From: Clostridiales bacterium
GTDB taxonomy: Bacteria > Bacillota > Clostridia > Lachnospirales > WRAX01
Direction of reading: 5' to 3'
Assembly (NCBI GenBank): GCA_031271375.1
Contig: JAISVU010000390.1
Coordinates: forward strand, 1-7,335
Length of the DNA: 7,335 nucleotides
Shown here: in pieces, positions 1-4,980 of the stretch
Layout: each line of letters begins with the position of its first letter
How positions within the stretch are numbered: the stretch's first letter is position 1
Notes under the pieces: model-generated
Database searches by the model: none
What the model saw: only the letters and a program-made list of their open reading frames with translations
What the model was told of the DNA's origin: nothing
Position numbers and translations under genes: made by a program

Positions 1-1371
1 ATAGAGCATGAAATCGACGACCTGTCCCCCTCCATCGTCCGGGACAACAACAAGTGCATTCTGTGCCGCCGCTGTGTTTCCATGTGCAAGAACATCCAGG
101 AAACCGCCGTTATCGACGCGAAGAAGCGCGGCATACTCACCGAGGTGGGCTGCGCCTTCGACAAGAGCCTGGACGAGGTCGCCTGCATTATGTGCGGCCA
201 GTGCATTAACGTCTGCCCCACGGGCGCGCTGCAGGAAAAGAGCCATATTAAAAAGGTATGGGAAGCCCTAGCCAACCCCGATATCCATGTGGTGGCACAG
301 ACGGCCCCAGCGGTGCGCGTCGCGATAGGCGAAGAGTTTGGCGCTCCTATCGGCACCAGAGCCACCGGCAAGATGGCCCACGCTATCAAGAAGCTGGGCT
401 TCGACAAGGTCTTCGACACGAACACCGCCGCCGACATCACGATTATGGAGGAAGGCACGGAGCTGCTGGGCCGGTTAAACAACGGCGGCACATTGCCGAT
501 GTTCACGTCCTGCTCCCCCGGCTGGATAAAGTATCTGGAGAGCTATTACCCCGAATTTATCCCGAACCTGTCCTCATGCAAGTCGCCTCATACGATGTTC
601 GGCGCTCTGATAAAGAGCTATTACGCGGAGAAAGAGGGTATCGACCCGGCGAAAATCTTCGTTGTGTCGGTAATGCCCTGCACCGCTAAAAAGTATGAGA
701 TACAGCGGCCCGAGATGGCCGTGGACGGCCTCCGCGACGTTGACGCCGTGCTGACCACCCGCGAGCTGGCCCAGATGATCAAGACCGCCCGGATAAACTG
801 GCAGAGCCTTAACGACGACGAGCCCTTCGACAATCCCTTCGGCCAGGCCAGCGGCGCGGCTGTTATCTTCGGCGCGACCGGCGGCGTTATGGAAGCCGCC
901 CTGCGCACCGTCGCCGAGAAGGTCACGGGCAAGCGCCTTGAGGACGTTGATTTTAAATCCGTGCGCGGTAAGGACGGGGTTAAGGAGTTCTCCGTCGAGC
1001 TGCCCGGCGTCACGTTAAAGGGCGCCGTCGTAAGCGGGATGGGCAACGCAAGCAAGGTGCTTGAGCGTATCAAGAGCGGCGAAGCCGTCTACCATTTCGT
1101 TGAGTTCATGGGATGCCCCGGCGGCTGCATCACCGGCGGCGGCCAGCCGATAGTGGACGCCCAGACTCGCCTTGATTTGGACGTGTTCGAGCGCAGGGCT
1201 AAGGCGATTTACGACGAGGATAAGTCCCTCCCCGTCCGCCGCAGCCACGAGAACCCGTTCATCGACAAGCTCTATAAAGAGTACCTGGAGGAGCCTAACA
1301 GCCACAAAGCCCACCATCTGCTGCATACGGAGTATACGGCAAGGGAGAAGTACCCGGTGGATTTAAACTAG
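1..1371 (+). CDS. hydA: [FeFe]-hydrogenase catalytic subunit, group A (5' partial)
   Basis: Catalyses reversible H2 formation/oxidation at the H-cluster, disposing of fermentation electrons from ferredoxin and/or NAD(P)H; cytoplasmic. The frame is open from base 1 (456 residues visible), so the gene starts upstream; the ATG at 82 is internal because the first iron-sulfur motif lies before it. Domains seen: two [4Fe-4S] clusters with CxxCxxCxxxC spacing (C19/22/25/29 and C62/65/68/72), then the H-domain with motif L1 T-S-C-S-P-G-W (169-175), L2 M-P-C-T-A-K-K-Y-E (225-233) and L3 with C372 and C376 before GGGQP. The end (S-H-E-N-P ... A-H-H-L-L-H-T) is the small-subunit-like Fe_hyd_SSU domain. 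About 140-150 N-terminal residues ([2Fe-2S] and His-cluster domains) would be expected upstream. L1 has Ser where the classical motif has a second Cys. Resemblance is to HndD/multimeric HydA types, but partner subunits are outside the window. Confidence 0.96.
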   Translation: MEHEIDDLSPSIVRDNNKCILCRRCVSMCKNIQETAVIDAKKRGILTEVGCAFDKSLDEVACIMCGQCINVCPTGALQEKSHIKKVWEALANPDIHVVAQTAPAVRVAIGEEFGAPIGTRATGKMAHAIKKLGFDKVFDTNTAADITIMEEGTELLGRLNNGGTLPMFTSCSPGWIKYLESYYPEFIPNLSSCKSPHTMFGALIKSYYAEKEGIDPAKIFVVSVMPCTAKKYEIQRPEMAVDGLRDVDAVLTTRELAQMIKTARINWQSLNDDEPFDNPFGQASGAAVIFGATGGVMEAALRTVAEKVTGKRLEDVDFKSVRGKDGVKEFSVELPGVTLKGAVVSGMGNASKVLERIKSGEAVYHFVEFMGCPGGCITGGGQPIVDAQTRLDLDVFERRAKAIYDEDKSLPVRRSHENPFIDKLYKEYLEEPNSHKAHHLLHTEYTAREKYPVDLN

Positions 1372-1493
1372 AGCCGAGAGCTCAGAGCACATAGCCCAGA
1401 TAGTTACATTAAGAAGAGCGTTTTCCGTCTTAGGGTGACTATCTGGGGTTCTTTTTTATCTCGGTTCTCGGCTCTTCTTTTATCTCGGCTCTA
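1369..1493. repeat. Outer inverted repeat bracketing the convergent gene ends
   Basis: TAGAGCCGAGA at 1369-1379 is exactly inverted at 1483-1493, and a third, 9-bp copy (TCTCGGCTC) sits at 1466-1474. The left copy includes the hydA stop codon, and the right copy lies at the end of the minus-strand gene, next to its stop. It may form the base of a large hairpin around the terminator, or be a remnant of local duplication. No function can be assigned. Confidence 0.5.
1395..1457 (+). terminator. Intrinsic terminator of hydA
   Basis: Arms 1395-1407 (CCCAGATAGTTAC) and 1435-1447 (GTGACTATCTGGG) pair over 13 bp with one G-U wobble. A nested TAAGA/TCTTA pair in the loop would extend the structure, and a six-T run follows at 1452-1457. 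It starts 23 bp after the hydA stop. An outer 11-bp inverted repeat (1369-1379 with 1483-1493) brackets it. Confidence 0.85.
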
Positions 1494-1978
1494 AAGCCGC
1501 CAGCTTCCGCAGCTCTTCCACAACCTTATCGGCTATGACGCCGGGCGCGTCCTCGGGCGGGTAACTAAGGGTCTGGACTGTATCGCCGCCCCATATTATG
1601 CGCAGCGTGCGTTCTTGGAACGCCAGCTCGTCCATTATCCTTATCATCGGCAGGCTGCCGCCGTCCGCTTCCAGCTCGGCGCGCAGGGCTTTGATCTTGT
1701 CGGCTATTCCGCCCTCCTCAACCATTGGGATTAACCCCTGCCCCACCAACACATGATACCGTCCTTCTTCTACCATTGTTACCATCCTTTCAAATTTTTC
1801 ATTCCACAGGTAAACAAGCTCCGACAGCAAATCCGCCGCGCGAAGGCTTTCCGAGGGCTTGCTCTTCAGCTCTTCTCTGATTATATGTAGCAGGCGGCTC
1901 CGTTCGCGCGTCGTCAGCAGCAAGCGGTCGCACTCGATAATTTTCCGGTTAAGAACCTCTTTAAAATTCTCGTCGGCA

Positions 1979-2074
1979 TTATCCAGCAGCCCTTTTATCT
2001 CGCGGATCGTAAAGAGTCCTGGCGGACACCTTATAAAGCTGGCTAACGGCGCGAATGGATACAGCGCTGTCCAT
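1979..2074 (-). other. 31-codon MerR helix-turn-helix fragment
   Basis: This is the true translation start of the damaged merR gene: ATG 2074 preceded by GGAGGT with a six-base gap. It encodes S-I-R-A-V-S-Q-L-Y-K-V-S-A-R-T-L-Y-D, the MerR recognition helix-turn-helix with its V-S-x-R-T-L signature, then runs into TAA at 1979-1981. It is entirely overlapped by the 204-codon frame in a different phase. Confidence 0.6.
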
Positions 2075-2102
2075 TGCGTAACCTCCGTGCACATGTTATA
2101 AT
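2074..2102 (+). promoter_or_regulatory. Candidate promoter for the coiled-coil gene
   Basis: TTGCGT (2074-2079) and TATAAT (2097-2102) are 17 bp apart, giving a start near 2109 and a leader of about 83 bases. The -35 overlaps the merR start and the -10 overlaps the 18-bp palindrome. A second, weaker pair (TTACGT / TATAAA, 18 bp) lies nearer the gene. Confidence 0.35.
2081..2086 (-). promoter_or_regulatory. Ribosome binding site that relocates the merR start
   Basis: The minus strand reads GGAGGT at 2086-2081, six bases upstream of ATG 2074. No such signal precedes the ATG at 2094, whose upstream sequence is the AT-only palindrome. It therefore supports the helix-turn-helix frame as the original start. 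Confidence 0.7.
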
Positions 2103-2113
2103 CATGATTATAA
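2096..2113. promoter_or_regulatory. 18-bp perfect palindrome between divergent genes
   Basis: TTATAATCATGATTATAA is its own reverse complement. It sits just upstream of the ATG at 2094 and covers the plus-strand -10 and the likely minus-strand transcription start, a good place for an operator. The AT-rich composition of the gap raises the chance of a random palindrome. Confidence 0.5.
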
Positions 2114-2117
2114 TATT

Positions 2118-2148
2118 ATCATAATGCTTTCCGTTACGTAAAAGTCAA
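2118..2148 (-). promoter_or_regulatory. MerR-type promoter with operator dyad
   Basis: On the minus strand TTGACT (2148-2143) and TATGAT (2123-2118) are separated by 19 bp, the elongated spacing typical of MerR-regulated promoters. Within the spacer lies an imperfect dyad, TTTACGT-A-ACGGAAA (2142-2128; 12 of 15 positions match their inverse, the centre base included among the mismatches). It points into the merR gene, suggesting autoregulation. Inferred from sequence pattern only. Confidence 0.45.
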
Positions 2149-2191
2149 TAGTTAATTTATAAAATGATATTCTAAAAGGAAGAGGTGCTTT

Positions 2192-3151
2192 ATGAATAAT
2201 CAGAATAACCAGCAAAACTATAATACAAACGACCGTTTCTCACAGGTCCAGCAAGGCGTCTTCCGCCTCCAAAAAATCGAGACTATGCTGAAGACCCTGG
2301 ACGGGGAACGCCTCGCGCTGGAAGAAAAGGCGCGTTATGCCTGGAACCGGCTTCAAAAAGAAAACAGGGACTATGAGAAGATTACACGGCGCAGCATTTC
2401 GGCGATGTTTCATCAGGCGTTAGGCGACCTTGAGGCCCGTACGGAAAAGGAACGCAGGGAGGCCCTGGAAGCCGAGCTCCAATATAATCAAATAATGAGC
2501 GAGATTGAAGACATCCGCAATCAGGAACTTGCCCTTGAAAACGAAAGGCTGCAGTACGCCGGGGCCAAAGATGAGTACGACAGGCTATACCAAGAAAAAC
2601 GCCGGGCTTTGATGGGCGGCAATTCCGCCTCATCCCAGGAAATGTCTGAATTGACCCGGCGCCTTGAAGAGAGCGCCCGCAACGTCCGCGAGATTGACGA
2701 GGCAATTAGCGTAGGCAACGAGGCGGCGGACTGCCTTGAGGACGCGCTTCGCAGCCTTCAAAAGGCCAGCAACTGGGGCGTGTGGGACATGCTGGGGGGA
2801 GGCTTAATCTCCGGCCTCGCCAAGCACTCGAACATCGACGACGCCTCAGCGTCGGCCCGGCACGCCCAGTCCCTGCTCCGGCGCTTCCGCACGGAGCTGG
2901 CCGATGTCCGCATATCCGAGGATATTTCCGTGGACATCGGCGGCTTCGCCAAGTTCGCCGACTTCTTTTTCGACGGCTTGATCGCGGACTGGTTCATGCA
3001 GAGCCGCATCAACGCGACGCGGGATAATTTCAGCAGGGCTCTCGGCCAGGTCGAGGCCGTGCTGGGTAAGCTGGACACGCTGCGGAATATCGAGATACAG
3101 TCGCAGGATGAGCTAAACGCCCGCGTTGCCGCGCTTGTTTCCGGTTCGTAG
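2192..3151 (+). CDS. Soluble coiled-coil protein of unknown function
   Basis: A 319-residue protein with no signal peptide and no membrane span, so probably cytoplasmic. Residues 1-14 are Asn/Gln-rich (NNQNNQQNYNTN), 20-195 are strongly charged with heptad-like spacing and should form long coiled coils, broken by a flexible GGNSASS stretch (142-148). Two less charged segments follow: W-G-V-W-D-M-L-G-G-G-L-I-S-G-L-A-K-H-S (195-213) and F-A-K-F-A-D-F-F-F-D-G-L-I-A-D-W-F (252-268). The Gly-rich one has the look of a conserved family motif, but I cannot name the family. The start is supported by GAGG at 2182-2185, six bases before ATG. It is divergent from the damaged merR gene and convergent with the HAAS gene. 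PspA/LiaH-like stress proteins are a possible structural analogy, but I see no specific motif for them. Confidence 0.85.
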   Translation: MNNQNNQQNYNTNDRFSQVQQGVFRLQKIETMLKTLDGERLALEEKARYAWNRLQKENRDYEKITRRSISAMFHQALGDLEARTEKERREALEAELQYNQIMSEIEDIRNQELALENERLQYAGAKDEYDRLYQEKRRALMGGNSASSQEMSELTRRLEESARNVREIDEAISVGNEAADCLEDALRSLQKASNWGVWDMLGGGLISGLAKHSNIDDASASARHAQSLLRRFRTELADVRISEDISVDIGGFAKFADFFFDGLIADWFMQSRINATRDNFSRALGQVEAVLGKLDTLRNIEIQSQDELNARVAALVSGS

Positions 3152-3170
3152 GGGCGATTATTAATCGCCC
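3152..3170. terminator. Hairpin shared by two convergent gene ends
   Basis: GGGCGATT (3152-3159) pairs perfectly with AATCGCCC (3163-3170) around a three-base loop. It starts one base after the coiled-coil gene stop (3149-3151) and contains the stop of the minus-strand HAAS gene (3161-3163). On the plus strand a moderately T-rich TTAATCTTCT follows. On the minus strand no T-run is seen, so termination that way is doubtful. Confidence 0.6.
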
Positions 3171-4171
3171 TTAATCTTCTCCTGGGCGAATGTGTTTTTT
3201 ATCGCTCCCGCAATGCCCAGCGCCGCGAATATAATGAATATAACCGCAAGGATCCTCGGCAGCCAAATCGCATTCGTTGGGTTTAAGATGTCCCGTGTTC
3301 CCGTGAGGTGGTTTTTAGCGAACTCCGTAAACTCGGCGCTGATCAAATCCTCCCAATACACGATATAGGACAGGATGGCGGCCATTATGACATTTTGCGC
3401 CGCGACGGCCGCGCATATCATCCAGCTCCAGCGGGCTTGGAACAGCTTGAAACAGGAGACCGCCATCGATATAGCCGCAATAATGATTATAAACGGTATA
3501 CTCCGGTCTATTGCCGCCTGGGAGAATGGGGATATTATTTCCACTCCCTTGCTCACGAAGACAAAGACAGGCAGGTTGAAGCGAATAGCCAAGACCAGCA
3601 GCGATGTAAATAGTACGGTAAGCGCAATGCTTGTTATAATCCCGGCCCGTGACATTTGGTTTCCGGTTCGGCCGCGCGCCGCGCTTCCGGGCAGCTTAGG
3701 CAGGTTTTTCAGCGACCATTCCCTTGCGTTTACGCTGCGGTCGGCTATAGCGAACCCCAATGTCACCCAAAAAGCGCCTTGTAGGGCCCCCTCCACCCCG
3801 CCGGAAATCATATGGCTTATGATGTCGATGATAAAACCGTTTTCGGACGATACCCGCGTCGATAGGACCTCGTCAATGACCGCCACGCACATAAATACAA
3901 TCCCCATGACGACCGTTACCTTCTTTAACACCGACAGATATAAATCATACATCCTGGGCGATATAAGGTAACGCGGTTCCTGCCTGTACTTCTCCGCCAG
4001 CTTTGACGGCGCTCCCAGCTCCGTAAGTACGGCGGCGACGGCCTGGCCGTCCGGGTTTTCGGGCAGCATATCCGATATGCTCGACATCAGCTCCAGCCGC
4101 ACCTCTTCGCGCTCACGCTCCGGCAAGCGTCTCGTAACGTCGTAGATATACCGCTCAATCAGTTGCTCCAT
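3161..4171 (-). CDS. HAAS-domain (DUF1700-like) polytopic membrane protein
   Basis: A 336-residue membrane protein paired with PadR. Residues 1-65 match the helical HAAS/DUF1700-type cytoplasmic domain: an N-terminal I-E-R-Y-I-Y-D-V-T-R-R-L-P-E-R-E-R-E-E-V, an E-L helix, then L-G-A-P-S-K-L-A-E-K-Y-R. After that come about six hydrophobic spans (roughly 83-103, 129-144, 176-207, 224-243, 248-272, 303-324). In this family the short domain is thought to couple a membrane sensor or transporter to the adjacent PadR repressor; the membrane part here has no enzyme motif I recognise. The start has GGGAGG seven bases upstream and overlaps the padR stop by 13 bp, so translation is probably coupled. Its own stop lies inside the 3152-3170 hairpin. 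Family assignment is good; the signal or cargo is unknown. Confidence 0.85.
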   Translation of the reverse strand: MEQLIERYIYDVTRRLPEREREEVRLELMSSISDMLPENPDGQAVAAVLTELGAPSKLAEKYRQEPRYLISPRMYDLYLSVLKKVTVVMGIVFMCVAVIDEVLSTRVSSENGFIIDIISHMISGGVEGALQGAFWVTLGFAIADRSVNAREWSLKNLPKLPGSAARGRTGNQMSRAGIITSIALTVLFTSLLVLAIRFNLPVFVFVSKGVEIISPFSQAAIDRSIPFIIIIAAISMAVSCFKLFQARWSWMICAAVAAQNVIMAAILSYIVYWEDLISAEFTEFAKNHLTGTRDILNPTNAIWLPRILAVIFIIFAALGIAGAIKNTFAQEKIKGD

Positions 4172-4515
4172 GTTCCGTCCTCCCTTAAAATTTTATCCAT
4201 TTCCCGCGACATCCGCCGCCATTCCTCTTTAAGTCTCTCCAGTATCGCGACGCCCTTATTGTTGAGGCGGTAATACTTGCGCGGGCGGCTTTGCCCTGTG
4301 TCCCACGCGCTTTCAAGAAGCCCCTGGCTCTCCAGCCTTCTTAATAATGGATACAGCGTGTTGGCCTCTATACGGACGCCTTTGCCCTCTATCTCCTGCA
4401 AAAGCGAGTAGCCATACTGAGCGCCGCTTAAACAGCTGAGAACCGCCAGCGTTAGTGTACCCCGCCGCAGCTCCGTTATGAATCCCTGAATCAAATCCTC
4501 CTCCGTTGTTCTCAC
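4159..4515 (-). CDS. PadR-family transcriptional repressor
   Basis: A 118-residue winged-helix regulator. Seen: E-L-R-R-G-T-L-T-L-A-V-L-S (15-27), Y-G-Y-S-L-L-Q-E-I (34-42), recognition region A-N-T-L-Y-P-L-L-R-R-L-E-S-Q-G-L-L (51-67), wing S-R-P-R-K-Y-Y-R-L (76-84), and a C-terminal dimerisation helix. PadR proteins of this small class usually repress their own operon and respond to ligands or to a partner membrane protein, here the overlapping HAAS gene. The start is uncertain: GTG 4515 is the only start in frame before a stop (4528-4530), but it lies within the AGGAGGTG motif. TTG 4494 has GGAGG (4504-4500) five bases upstream and would give 111 residues without losing the domain. A promoter with a dyad lies just upstream. 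Confidence 0.92.
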   Translation of the reverse strand: MRTTEEDLIQGFITELRRGTLTLAVLSCLSGAQYGYSLLQEIEGKGVRIEANTLYPLLRRLESQGLLESAWDTGQSRPRKYYRLNNKGVAILERLKEEWRRMSREMDKILREDGTWSN

Positions 4516-4529
4516 CTCCTGTTGAAATC

Positions 4530-4563
4530 ATTATATTGTATGTCACACACTATTGTCTATAGT
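4530..4563 (-). promoter_or_regulatory. padR promoter with candidate PadR operator
   Basis: On the minus strand TAGACA (4559-4554) and TATAAT (4535-4530) are 18 bp apart. A perfect dyad, ACTAT-AGACA-ATAGT (4563-4549), overlaps the -35 element, where a repressor would block RNA polymerase. The predicted start near 4523 leaves only a few bases before the first ribosome binding sequence, consistent with translation beginning at the second one. Autoregulation is inferred. Confidence 0.5.
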
Positions 4564-4587
4564 AAAATAAATTATTTTTCAATGATA

Positions 4588-4615
4588 TTGACATCGTCGA
4601 ATTTTATGCTATAAT
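4588..4615 (+). promoter_or_regulatory. Strong promoter of the T-box leader
   Basis: A consensus TTGACA (4588-4593) and consensus TATAAT (4610-4615) are 16 bp apart, with an extended -10 TGC directly before TATAAT. The predicted start, near 4622, coincides with the first paired base of T-box Stem I (4623), which supports both calls. Constitutive transcription with control by the riboswitch is the usual arrangement. Confidence 0.8.
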
Positions 4616-4622
4616 GTCACAA

Positions 4623-4957
4623 AGGCAATGACGGAGAAAAAGATATCCTCTCTCAGCATGTCGGTATCATCATTTGATAGAACTGATAACCAGAGATGCC
4701 GCGGACGGTGAAAGCGGCTGCTGACGGATAAAAAATACACTCCCGAGCCTCTGTTCTGAAATGGGTGTTAAAAGTAGGAGCGGACGGAAGCCCCCCGTTA
4801 CATGGGCAGGGATTATTTGATCCCGGATAAGAGGCGGTTTTCAGACGGGCACAGTTCGTCCCTGCAGGCCGCAATCAGGGTGGTACCGCGGAATATTATT
4901 TCAGATAATACTTTCGTCCCTGGGCAAGAAGTCTTTGCTCAGAGCCGGAAGTTTTTT
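4623..4957 (+). promoter_or_regulatory. T-box riboswitch, predicted tRNA-Tyr specific
   Basis: The leader RNA binds uncharged tRNA and then lets transcription continue. The conserved T-box AGGGTGGTACCGCG is at 4877-4890. Stem I folds by hand as AGGC/GCCT (4623-4626 with 4747-4750), a K-turn-like region, GGAG/CTCC (4633-4636 with 4740-4743), a specifier loop, TATCC/GGATA (4644-4648 with 4726-4730), TCAGCA/TGCTGA (4653-4658 with 4719-4724), and GCCGC/GCGGC (4698-4702 with 4714-4718) capped by a GGACGGTGAAA apical loop; an AGAGAT bulge precedes the last helix. The 3' side of the specifier loop ends in UAC (4736-4738) followed by A, the usual specifier position: tyrosine. The bulge UGGU pairs with an ACCA tRNA end, as in tRNA-Tyr. 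A Stem III candidate is GCAGGGA/TCCCTGC (4806-4812 with 4859-4865). The antiterminator pairs AGGG and GCG with CGT-CCCT (4915-4921). Confidence 0.93.
4911..4957 (+). terminator. T-box terminator hairpin (competes with antiterminator)
   Basis: CTTTCG (4911-4916) pairs with CGGAAG (4946-4951), and CTGGGCAA (4920-4927) with TTGCTCAG (4935-4942), with a small internal loop between them. TTTTTT follows at 4952-4957, then a further ATTTTTT. The left arm shares 4915-4921 with the antiterminator, so the two structures are mutually exclusive, as expected for a transcriptional T-box. Confidence 0.85.
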
Positions 4958-4980
4958 ATTTTTAGAGAGGAGAAATTAAC

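Larger units (their letters stand above)
1480..2094 (-). pseudogene. MerR-family regulator, internally deleted and frameshifted
   Basis: The long frame (204 codons, ATG at 2094) has no Shine-Dalgarno before its ATG. Seventeen to twenty bases inside it is an ideal signal, GGAGGT (2081-2086), six bases before ATG 2074 in another frame. That frame reads a textbook MerR helix-turn-helix (SIRAVSQLYKVSARTL) but stops after 31 codons. The 204-codon frame becomes MerR-like only after the same point (about 2013): F-T-I-R-E-I-K-G-L-L-D, then the usual helix rich in E, K, R and L. About 40 residues (wing and second helix pair) normally lie between these parts, so a deletion with frame change is the simplest reading. 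The remaining 140 or so residues would be an effector/dimerisation region I do not recognise. Convergent with hydA, divergent from the coiled-coil gene. Alternatives: assembly error, or a real 204-residue protein from the upstream ATG. Without the HTH it should not bind DNA as a MerR protein. Confidence 0.65.

Noticed and set aside
621..1073. Minus-strand frame of 150 codons within hydA
   Set aside because: Overlaps conserved hydrogenase motifs on the plus strand, with no independent support.
1369..1493. Attachment site or insertion-sequence ends
   Set aside because: No transposase or integrase and no target duplication; the repeats are short and bracket a terminator between convergent genes.
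2092..2094. ATG 2094 as the real start of the regulator gene
   Set aside because: No Shine-Dalgarno, and it lies next to the AT palindrome. The signal and homology point to ATG 2074 in another frame; the upstream ATG is kept only as the limit of the open frame.
3375..3971. Plus-strand open frame of 198 codons inside the HAAS gene
   Set aside because: Antisense shadow of a membrane protein with a good ribosome binding site, an overlap with padR and a recognisable N-terminal domain.
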